Shown here piece after piece: positions 1 through 5,874 of a stretch of 7,267 bases of DNA (position 1 is the first letter of the stretch; the number at the start of each line of letters is the position of its first letter). The DNA comes from Candidatus Omnitrophota bacterium. Its GTDB lineage: Bacteria; Omnitrophota; Koll11; Gygaellales; Profunditerraquicolaceae. Location of the stretch: assembly GCA_028719045.1 (NCBI GenBank), contig JAQULD010000082.1, forward strand, positions 1 through 7,267. The letters are read 5' to 3'. The position numbers and the translations under genes are program-made. The notes under the pieces were generated by a model. The model ran no database searches, was not told the origin of the DNA, and saw only the letters and a program-made list of their open reading frames with translations.

Positions 1-1
1 T

Positions 2-748
2 GAAGTCCTTTACAATAAAACCCTGGAAGAAAACCTTAAAGTCTGCCCAAAATGCAATTACCATTTCGTGCTCGGGGCCTACGAAAGGGTAAATACCATT
101 ATTGATAAAGACACATTCCAGGAATTCGATAAAGAACTGCTTTCGCAGGATCCCCTGGATTTTAAAGGGCCAAAGACTTATAAAGATAAACTGTCGAGCG
201 ACCAGGCAGCCACCGGCCTGAAAGATGCGGTTATAACCGGTGAAGGGCTCCTGGACAATAAAAGGACTATTATAGCGGTAACTGATTCCCGTTTTATCAT
301 GGGTTCAATGGGCTCAGTAGTGGGTGAAAAAATCACCCACGCTACGGAAATCGCCACAAAGAATAAATTGCCGATAATCATAGTTTCCGGCTCCGGAGGA
401 GGAGCGCGCATGTATGAAGGGATGTTCAGCCTTATGCAGATGGCAAAGACGTGCGCCGCGCTTTCTTACCACCACCGCGCTGGGCTTGCGTTTATTTCCG
501 TGCTTACAAATCCCACCATGGCGGGGATTATGGCTTCTTTTGCCGGGATAGGGGACGTAATCATCGCGGAACCAAAGGCGCTTATCGGATTTACCGGCCC
601 GCGAGTCATTGAACAGACTATCAGGCAGAAACTCCCACCCGGATTCCAGCGTTCGGAGTTTCTCCTGGAGCATGGCCTGATAGATATGATCGTGTACCGT
701 AAGGATATGAAATCGTCTTTAAGCCAGCTGATAGATTATCTTGGTTGA
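2..748 (+). CDS. accD: Acetyl-CoA carboxylase carboxyltransferase subunit beta (partial, 5' end outside window)
   Basis: AccD pairs with AccA to move the carboxyl group from carboxybiotin on BCCP to acetyl-CoA, giving malonyl-CoA for fatty acid synthesis in the cytoplasm. The reading frame is open from base 2, so the GTG at 68 is internal and not the start. About 248 codons are present; roughly 30-40 N-terminal residues of a usual 280-300 residue protein are missing. The second half of the zinc ribbon is visible (VCPKC, bases 41-55); the first cysteine pair lies upstream. Next come MGSMGSVVGEKI (bases 299-334), the glycine-rich carboxyltransferase loop ending GGGARMYEG (bases 395-421), SLMQMAKT, the stretch IIAEPKALIGFTGPRVIEQT (bases 560-619) and GFQRSEFL, all AccD hallmarks. 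The glycine loop seems to carry one residue more than the usual SASGGARM form. No accA is seen here. Identification is very secure; only the start is unseen. Confidence 0.97.
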   Translation, partial: EVLYNKTLEENLKVCPKCNYHFVLGAYERVNTIIDKDTFQEFDKELLSQDPLDFKGPKTYKDKLSSDQAATGLKDAVITGEGLLDNKRTIIAVTDSRFIMGSMGSVVGEKITHATEIATKNKLPIIIVSGSGGGARMYEGMFSLMQMAKTCAALSYHHRAGLAFISVLTNPTMAGIMASFAGIGDVIIAEPKALIGFTGPRVIEQTIRQKLPPGFQRSEFLLEHGLIDMIVYRKDMKSSLSQLIDYLG

Positions 749-772
749 TTTATTCGGGAATCCTGATATAAT
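745..772 (+). promoter_or_regulatory. Likely sigma-70-type promoter for the ABC ATPase gene
   Basis: A perfect -10 hexamer TATAAT lies at 767-772 and is preceded by TG at 764-765, giving the extended -10 form TGnTATAAT. A 4/6 match to the -35 box, TTGATT, lies at 745-750 with a 16-base spacer and overlaps the accD stop codon. A transcript would begin near 779 and carry a leader of about 45 bases. I see no convincing terminator hairpin between accD and this promoter, so read-through from accD is also possible. Seen by eye only; no transcript data. Confidence 0.6.
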
Positions 773-814
773 AGTTAAAATTTATTTGTAATTCGTGCGG
801 GGCTAAACTCTAGT

Positions 815-821
815 GAGGAGG
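815..821 (+). promoter_or_regulatory. Strong Shine-Dalgarno sequence of the ABC ATPase gene
   Basis: GAGGAGG ends two bases before the ATG at 824. It is the strongest ribosome binding site in the window and fixes that start. The spacing is shorter than usual, but the sequence is fully complementary to the 16S rRNA 3' end core. No in-frame ATG follows until codon 49, which lies beyond the Walker A motif. Confidence 0.7.
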
Positions 822-823
822 AT

Positions 824-1927
824 ATGGCACAAGTCAGTCTCAAGAACGTCTCCAAAGTATTCGCTAACAATGTGAAAGTCGTTAATAATGTTTCTTTGGG
901 TGTGGAAAATAAAGAGTTTTTGGTCCTGGTCGGGCCTTCCGGATGCGGAAAATCCACCACTCTTAGGATGATAGCCGGGCTCGAAGAGTCCACTTCCGGT
1001 GATATATATATAGGGAATAAACGGGTAAATGACGTGCCTGCGAAAGACAGGGACATCGCGATGGTATTCCAAAACTACGCCCTTTACCCCCATATGACCG
1101 TATTTGAAAACATGGCTTTCGGCTTGAAGCTAAGGCATTATCCTAAGCGCGAGATAGTCCAGAGGGTTAACGAAGCGGCCGAAATATTAAGCATAAAACA
1201 TCTTTTGAACAGAAGGCCGAAAGAGCTTTCAGGCGGCGAAAGGCAGCGTGTAGCTGTAGGAAGAGCAATCGTGCGCAAACCTATGGTCTTTTTGTTCGAT
1301 GAGCCTTTGAGCAACCTCGACGCGAAATTAAGGGTCCAGATGCGCACGGAAATCCACAAGCTGCACATAAGGCTGCAGACCACGATCATCTACGTTACTC
1401 ACGACCAGGTGGAAGCTATGACCATGGGCGACAGGATCGTAGTAATGAGGAACGGGGTGATCCAGCAGCTCGCAGACCCGATAGCTGTGTACGATAACCC
1501 CAAAAATAAATTTGTCGCCGGGTTCATCGGGTCTCCTCCGATGAATTTCATGACCGGAAAGATCATTAAAAAAGAAGGAAAGTTCTATTTTGACGAGGGA
1601 AAATTAGTGGTCAAGATAGTCGAGAGCATGTATAACAAACTCACGCCGTATTTGGGAAAAGACGTTATTTTCGGCATTCGTTCCGAAGATATCTACGATA
1701 AACTTTTCGTGTCGGAAGCTCCGCCGGAAAACATAGTCAGGGTGAACTGCGAAGTGTTTGAGCCTATGGGATCCGAGGTTTACCTTTACCTGAATACAGG
1801 CAGGCATACTTTTGTCGCGCGCGTAGGCGCTCACGACAGGCCCCAGGTTAACTCTGATATGGATTTGGTATTTGACATGAGCAAGGTCCATTTCTTCGAT
1901 AAGGATACCGAAGAAACGATAGTCTAA
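824..1927 (+). CDS. Sugar ABC transporter ATP-binding protein, MalK/UgpC/MsmX family
   Basis: This is a cytoplasmic ATPase that would dock as a dimer on the permeases of a carbohydrate importer (CUT1 type). All motifs are in order: Walker A GPSGCGKST (residues 37-45), Q-loop VFQNYALYPHM (81-91), signature LSGGERQ (135-141, Glu where LSGGQ is usual, a tolerated variant), Walker B VFLFDE (155-160), D-loop SNLD (163-166), and H-loop TH at 192-193 followed by the MalK-family DQVEAMTMGDR. Residues from about 235 to 367 form the C-terminal TOBE/regulatory part (GIRSED at 284-289; EPMGSE at 313-318). Its 367 residues match the family norm of 360-380. No solute-binding protein or permease gene lies next to it, which recalls the stand-alone MsmX of Bacillus subtilis that serves several importers. 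It has its own promoter and ribosome binding site. The sugar cannot be told from the ATPase, so no gene symbol is given. Glycerol-phosphate (ugpC) or other sugar use remains possible. Confidence 0.93.
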   Translation: MAQVSLKNVSKVFANNVKVVNNVSLGVENKEFLVLVGPSGCGKSTTLRMIAGLEESTSGDIYIGNKRVNDVPAKDRDIAMVFQNYALYPHMTVFENMAFGLKLRHYPKREIVQRVNEAAEILSIKHLLNRRPKELSGGERQRVAVGRAIVRKPMVFLFDEPLSNLDAKLRVQMRTEIHKLHIRLQTTIIYVTHDQVEAMTMGDRIVVMRNGVIQQLADPIAVYDNPKNKFVAGFIGSPPMNFMTGKIIKKEGKFYFDEGKLVVKIVESMYNKLTPYLGKDVIFGIRSEDIYDKLFVSEAPPENIVRVNCEVFEPMGSEVYLYLNTGRHTFVARVGAHDRPQVNSDMDLVFDMSKVHFFDKDTEETIV

Positions 1928-1957
1928 ATACAACATCTCGCCAGCCCGATTAATATA

Positions 1958-3226
1958 GTGGCCAAAAACTCCACTTATATTATTTTAATTCTCGCCTCCG
2001 CAATATTTTTACCTATTTTTGTTAAAACCGCTTTTCATCTTCCCCTGATTTACATATTCCTTTTTATCCTCCTGAACATCCTGTTTATTTTTTTACAATT
2101 CAATAAATATTCCAAAAAAAATAAAGACTTGTCCCTTAAGATCCAGGATTCCCAGGAAGCGATGAATGTCTTGAAAGACATCAATTTCAAAGAACGCAAA
2201 AGCAGGATCGCGCTTTATGAAAAAATCGCCCGTTACAAAGGGCTAAAGAAGATCATCGAGGAAATCAACACCAATTCTTCCCTGGATTTCGTCGCGGAAT
2301 ACCTCGTGTCCGTGGCTTTCTCCACCATCGCCGCCAACAGAGGCGCCTGCATCCTTTACCTTTTAAACCCTCAAACCCAGAAATTAAGCATGTATAAAAC
2401 CAAAAAAGAGGAGAAAAACCTTATCGTCAAATCTAAAGAAGGAGATACCTTCGATTTCTGGGTCTTAAGGCATTTGAGCCCGCTTCTTGTGGAAGACGGA
2501 AGGGATGATTTCCGCTTTGACCTTGAAAAGATAAAGTCGTATAAAGAAAGGCCGGTGGTTTCCGTAGTAAGCTCGCCGTTTATCAGCGAACACAGTTTTT
2601 TGGGGCTCCTCAGGCTTGACAGTATGAGGGCAAAGGCTTATTCGCAGGATGACCTGAGGTTCCTGGTGACAATTTGCGATATAGGGGCGGTCGCCCTGGA
2701 AAACGCCATGCTTGTTTCCAGGACCCAGGACCTGGCTATTCACGACGGGCTGACTTCTTTCTACAGAAAGGGTTATTTCATGGACAGGTTGAAAGAAGAA
2801 TGCAAAAGAAGCGCGCGCCAGAACAAGACATTTTCCCTTTTGATGCTGGATATCGACCATTTTAAGGATTTTAACGATACATACGGGCATACCGCCGGGG
2901 ATATTGTGCTTAAAGAAATAAGCCATAATATAATGGAACTATTAAAGGAAAAAAGCGCGGTTATAAGCCGTTTTGGCGGAGAAGAATTTTGCATGATCTT
3001 AACCGGCATGGAACGGGCAAAGGCTGAAGAAACAGCCGAACAAATCCGCGAAAAAATCGGGGCCACAAAAATAAATCTCAGGGGAAAACAGCTTAACGTT
3101 ACCGTTTCTATAGGAGTGGTGAATTTTCCCTCCACTGATAAAGATGAAATGGAACTTATCATTAAAGCCGACAGGGCGATGTATGAAGCCAAGCAAAAAG
3201 GGAGAAACCGGGTCATTGCCGCCTGA
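1958..3226 (+). CDS. Membrane-anchored GAF-GGDEF diguanylate cyclase, no I-site
   Basis: Predicted to make c-di-GMP from two GTP. Two hydrophobic segments (about residues 7-22 and 28-47) make an inner-membrane hairpin. A charged, probably helical linker (50-95) leads to a GAF-like sensor domain (about 97-252), then a GGDEF domain (about 260-420). Catalytic features are intact: metal-binding LDIDHFK with Asp298, NDTYGH (306-311), active-site GGEEF (340-344), and the late motifs VSIGV and KADRAMYEAKQKGRNRV. The positions where RxxD would form the product-inhibition I-site (-9 to -6 from GGEEF, residues 331-334) read EKSA, so this site is absent. The start is a GTG without a clear Shine-Dalgarno sequence. 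It is the only standard start between the preceding stop (1925-1927) and the membrane segments, and the next in-frame ATG (codon 69) would remove both of them. The gene is 30 bases after the ATPase and 20 before a second GGDEF gene. The signal sensed by the GAF domain is unknown. Confidence 0.9.
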   Translation: MAKNSTYIILILASAIFLPIFVKTAFHLPLIYIFLFILLNILFIFLQFNKYSKKNKDLSLKIQDSQEAMNVLKDINFKERKSRIALYEKIARYKGLKKIIEEINTNSSLDFVAEYLVSVAFSTIAANRGACILYLLNPQTQKLSMYKTKKEEKNLIVKSKEGDTFDFWVLRHLSPLLVEDGRDDFRFDLEKIKSYKERPVVSVVSSPFISEHSFLGLLRLDSMRAKAYSQDDLRFLVTICDIGAVALENAMLVSRTQDLAIHDGLTSFYRKGYFMDRLKEECKRSARQNKTFSLLMLDIDHFKDFNDTYGHTAGDIVLKEISHNIMELLKEKSAVISRFGGEEFCMILTGMERAKAEETAEQIREKIGATKINLRGKQLNVTVSIGVVNFPSTDKDEMELIIKADRAMYEAKQKGRNRVIAA

Positions 3227-3246
3227 CAATGGACGGATAAATTAAG

Positions 3247-4248
3247 ATGATTATAGCCGGAACGCTGATATTATTAATAGTAACTGTTTTAATTCACATT
3301 ATCCTGAAACGTGTTTTTGAGGATAATTCCCTTAAAATAGAAGAAAAATACCGCGATCTGGAAAAAGAATCCGCTGTCCTGATCCTGGAAAACGAAAAAA
3401 TCGGACAGGAAAATTCACTCCTTGAGACGAGGCTTGAGGAGACGAGGGCGCTGTATGAAATAACCAAGGAAATATGCGTCTCTTTGGACAAGGAAACTAT
3501 GTTCAAGAATTTCTGCGCGCATATGCACAAATACGTGCGGCTGCGCGACTGCAAGCTTCTTGAGCCGGAAGTGGATTTGCTTCCCTATAAAGACTGCACG
3601 GTTTTGTCTTTGCAGATGAATAGAAACAGCATCGGCTACCTCGTCGCGGATGGATTGTTGGAAGAAGACAGGGAAAAGTTCCATATTTTATCCCAGCAGT
3701 TCCTGCTGGGGATTAAAAGGGCTATCCTTTACCAGAAACTGCATGAACTGGCCATAACAGACACCCTAACAGGCGTCTTTACCCGCAAGCATTATCTGGA
3801 AAGGCTAAAGGAAGAGCTTGATTATTCCGCTAAATTCGGATACCCTTTCGGCCTTCTTATGCTGGACATCGACCATTTCAAGGAATATAACGATAGATAC
3901 GGCCACCTTGTGGGCGACGCGGTGCTCAGGGAAATATCCAGGATCATCAAAGAAAACTTAAGGCAGATAGACCTGGTGGGAAGGTACGGCGGCGAAGAGT
4001 TTTCCATCATTTTGACCCAGACCGACAAAGAAGGCGCGAAACTCGCCGCGGAGCGTATCCGTTCTTCGATTGAAACGCAGGTCATCAAGGCCTATGACGA
4101 AAACCTGAAGGTAACGTTGAGTATCGGCGTTTCGGTGTTTCCTGAAGACGGGAAAGGCCCTGAGGTCTTGATAGAAAAAGCTGACCGCGCCCTTTACCGC
4201 GCTAAAGAAGAAGGAAGGAACAAGGTTTGCGTATTCAGCAGGAAATAG
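3247..4248 (+). CDS. Membrane-anchored diguanylate cyclase with short GAF-like region and intact I-site
   Basis: This second c-di-GMP synthase has one N-terminal membrane helix (about residues 2-20). A charged segment rich in Glu, Lys and Leu (about 25-70) is likely a coiled coil. A short region (about 70-165) resembles the edges of a GAF domain but is too small for a complete one. The GGDEF domain follows (about 168-330). Active features are metal-binding Asp207 in LDIDHFKEYND, RYGH, GGEEF (248-252), LSIGV and KADRALYRAKEEGRNKV. RQID at 239-242 sits exactly where the RxxD inhibitory site belongs, so product feedback is expected. The coiled coil plus single helix suggests a dimer at the inner membrane. 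The gene begins 20 bases after the preceding GGDEF gene with only a weak GGA upstream of the ATG, so co-transcription is likely. The two GGDEF domains are clearly related but not near-identical, so any duplication is old. Confidence 0.9.
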   Translation: MIIAGTLILLIVTVLIHIILKRVFEDNSLKIEEKYRDLEKESAVLILENEKIGQENSLLETRLEETRALYEITKEICVSLDKETMFKNFCAHMHKYVRLRDCKLLEPEVDLLPYKDCTVLSLQMNRNSIGYLVADGLLEEDREKFHILSQQFLLGIKRAILYQKLHELAITDTLTGVFTRKHYLERLKEELDYSAKFGYPFGLLMLDIDHFKEYNDRYGHLVGDAVLREISRIIKENLRQIDLVGRYGGEEFSIILTQTDKEGAKLAAERIRSSIETQVIKAYDENLKVTLSIGVSVFPEDGKGPEVLIEKADRALYRAKEEGRNKVCVFSRK

Positions 4249-4256
4249 AATAGTTC

Positions 4257-4284
4257 TTGCAAAAAAATAATTTTCGTATAAAAT
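4257..4284 (+). promoter_or_regulatory. Possible promoter for the ROK kinase-transaldolase-lptD unit
   Basis: In the 46-base gap after the second GGDEF gene, TTGCAA (4257-4262, 4/6 match to the -35 box) is followed after 16 bases by TAAAAT (4279-4284, 5/6 match to the -10 box). The spacer is very A/T rich. A transcript would start near 4291, only about four bases before the ATG at 4295, and no Shine-Dalgarno sequence is visible there, so a leaderless or near-leaderless message is implied. By-eye call; A/T-rich gaps give such matches by chance. Confidence 0.4.
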
Positions 4285-4294
4285 ACAAACCATT

Positions 4295-5221
4295 ATGAGA
4301 CCGCAGTTTATTGTCGGAATAGTCCTAGGTGGCACTAATCTAAAAATCGCGCTCGCGGACCTCAGGTACCATATTAAAGATACCCGCCTCTTAACTACCG
4401 GAAAATTCCTCACCAAAGAAAGCCTTATCCAGGCGATCATTTCCGCTACCGAAAGTATACTAAAGAAAAACAGGATAGAAAAGAACCGCGTTTTAGGCGT
4501 GGGGCTCGGCCTGCCCGGCCCGATAGACTCAAAGCGTGGGCTCGTGCATTTTTTCCCCAATATACCCGGATGGAAAGAAGTAAAGCTGAAAAAAATACTG
4601 GAGCAGAGGCTAAAATTACCGGTATTCATCGATAATGACGCTAACCTCATGGCTCTCGCGGAACAGAGGCTTGGCGCCGCTAAAGGTGTTAAGAACGCTG
4701 TCTGCATCACATTAGGCACAGGCGTCGGAGGCGGGCTTATCCTGGAAGGGGAACTTTACCGCGGATCTAATTTTGCCGCCGGAGAAATAGGCCATATGCC
4801 GGTCAATGAAAAAGGGCCTAAGTGCAATTGCGGAGGGACCGCCTGCCTCGAAGCTTACATCGGGAACAACAGGATCCTGGAGCTTGCCGGAAAATTATTC
4901 GGGAAAAATATTTCCCTGGAGGAATTAAGTTTGCTCGCGGCAAAAAGAAATAGGCGCGCGCAGGAATTATGGTATAATGTAGCGAATTATTTAGGAATTG
5001 TTCTTTCTGGAGTGGTAAACCTGATCGACCCGGATGTAATCGTAATCGGCGGAGGAGTAGCCAACGCCGGTAAAATACTTTTTGATAATGTCAAAGGCGC
5101 TATAACAAAACGCGCGATGGCCGTGCAGGCAAAACACGTAAAGGTCAGGAAGGCCGCGTTAGGAAACAGGGCCGGTATGATAGGCGCTGTTATCCTGGTC
5201 AAAGAAAGTCTGGAGAAATGA
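4295..5221 (+). CDS. ROK-family sugar kinase (glucokinase-like), with unusual phosphate-1 motif
   Basis: A cytoplasmic kinase that would phosphorylate a hexose such as glucose at the 6-position using ATP. ROK marks in order: LGGTN (residues 11-15), [11 protein letters not shown] (68-78), DNDAN (113-117) with the expected catalytic base Asp115, GTGVGGG (141-147), GEIGH (163-167), the zinc site formed by His167 with Cys177, Cys179 and Cys184 (pattern CNCGGTAC), then CLEAY and a C-terminal IGGGV loop (251-255). At 308 residues the length is typical, and there is no N-terminal helix-turn-helix, so it is not a ROK repressor. Oddity: the Asp that normally begins the DxGGT phosphate-1 motif is Val10 (GTC), one base from an Asp codon. 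Activity could therefore be altered, or this may be a base error. The substrate is not fixed by sequence; ManNAc, fructose or another hexose remains possible. Its stop overlaps the next start by four bases (ATGA). Confidence 0.88.
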   Translation: MRPQFIVGIVLGGTNLKIALADLRYHIKDTRLLTTGKFLTKESLIQAIISATESILKKNRIEKNRVLGVGLGLPGPIDSKRGLVHFFPNIPGWKEVKLKKILEQRLKLPVFIDNDANLMALAEQRLGAAKGVKNAVCITLGTGVGGGLILEGELYRGSNFAAGEIGHMPVNEKGPKCNCGGTACLEAYIGNNRILELAGKLFGKNISLEELSLLAAKRNRRAQELWYNVANYLGIVLSGVVNLIDPDVIVIGGGVANAGKILFDNVKGAITKRAMAVQAKHVKVRKAALGNRAGMIGAVILVKESLEK

Positions 5222-5874
5222 AGCTTTTCATAGATACGGCAAACGTTAAGGAAATAAAAGAAGCGGAAAGCCTCGGTTTAATAGACGGAGTCACCACAAA
5301 TCCCTCATTGATCGCCAGGGAGAACCGGCCCGCCGAAGTAGTATTAAAGGAAATCTGCTCTATCGTAAAAGGGCCGGTAAGCGCTGAAGTGATAAGCCTT
5401 AAAGCGCAGGATATGGTCCAGGAGGCGATGGAACTGGCAAAGATCGCCAAGAATATAGTTATAAAAGTCCCCCTCATCAAAGAAGGCCTTAAGGCTGTCA
5501 ATGTACTTTCCGCCAAAGGCGTAAAGACCAACGTTACCCTGTGCTTTTCACCTTCACAGGCGCTTTTGGCCGCCAAGGCCGGAGCCAATTACATTTCCCC
5601 TTTTGTGGGAAGGTTTGACGATATCAGCCAGACAGGCATAGACCTTATCTCCACCATAAAACTTATTTATTCCAATTATAAATTCAAGACCGAGATCATC
5701 GTGGCATCTGTCCGTAATCCTTTGCATGTCGTGGAATCGGCAAAGATCGGGGCGGATATCGCGACTGTGCCTTTTTCGGTCATCGAACAGCTTTTAAAAC
5801 ATCCTTTGACCGATATCGGGGTCCAGCGGTTCCTGGATGATCATAAAAAGATCCCCAAAACCAACCATGGCTAA
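5218..5874 (+). CDS. tal: Transaldolase, small bacterial (TAL/FSA subfamily) type
   Basis: Moves a dihydroxyacetone unit between sedoheptulose 7-phosphate plus glyceraldehyde 3-phosphate and erythrose 4-phosphate plus fructose 6-phosphate, in the non-oxidative pentose phosphate pathway. The family forms a TIM barrel, usually decameric. Visible features are Asp6 in FIDTA, GVTTNPS (24-30), Schiff-base Lys83 in VIKVP, KTNVTL (103-108), SPFVGRFDD (127-135) and ASVR (163-166). The relatives split into true transaldolases and fructose-6-phosphate aldolases. Here Glu57 and Phe129 occupy the positions held by Gln59 and Tyr131 in E. coli FsaA, which points to transaldolase, close in pattern to the B. 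subtilis enzyme. At 218 residues it is full length. The ATG overlaps the kinase stop (ATGA) with GGAG two bases upstream, so translation is probably coupled. Enzyme type is inferred from residues recalled from memory. Confidence 0.9.
   Translation: MKLFIDTANVKEIKEAESLGLIDGVTTNPSLIARENRPAEVVLKEICSIVKGPVSAEVISLKAQDMVQEAMELAKIAKNIVIKVPLIKEGLKAVNVLSAKGVKTNVTLCFSPSQALLAAKAGANYISPFVGRFDDISQTGIDLISTIKLIYSNYKFKTEIIVASVRNPLHVVESAKIGADIATVPFSVIEQLLKHPLTDIGVQRFLDDHKKIPKTNHG

Noticed and set aside
68..70. GTG as a possible accD start.
   Set aside because: The frame is open upstream to the window edge and encodes the conserved zinc-ribbon half VCPKC, so the start lies outside the window.
749..823. Riboswitch or small RNA in the leader of the ABC ATPase gene.
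   Set aside because: The predicted leader is only about 45 bases and shows no stem longer than three pairs and no known conserved motif.
1925..1960. The ABC ATPase and first cyclase share a frame with a single stop between them, suggesting a fusion by read-through or a false stop.
   Set aside because: The ATPase ends where its family normally ends, and the cyclase begins with membrane helices preceded by a usable GTG, so two separate proteins are the simpler reading.
4238..4260. Imperfect inverted repeat GCAGGAA ... TTCTTGC (seven pairs, one G-U) at the end of the second cyclase gene, considered as a terminator.
   Set aside because: The stem is weak, the loop contains the stop codon, and it is followed by an A-run rather than a T-run on the + strand. 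No matching T-run exists for the minus strand either.
3958..4719. Minus-strand open frame of 253 codons opposite the second cyclase and the kinase.
   Set aside because: It has no family motifs and crosses the gap between two well-supported + strand genes; treated as a shadow.
5218..5874. Naming the small aldolase fructose-6-phosphate aldolase (fsa).
   Set aside because: Glu57 and Phe129 match transaldolases rather than FsaA (Gln59, Tyr131).
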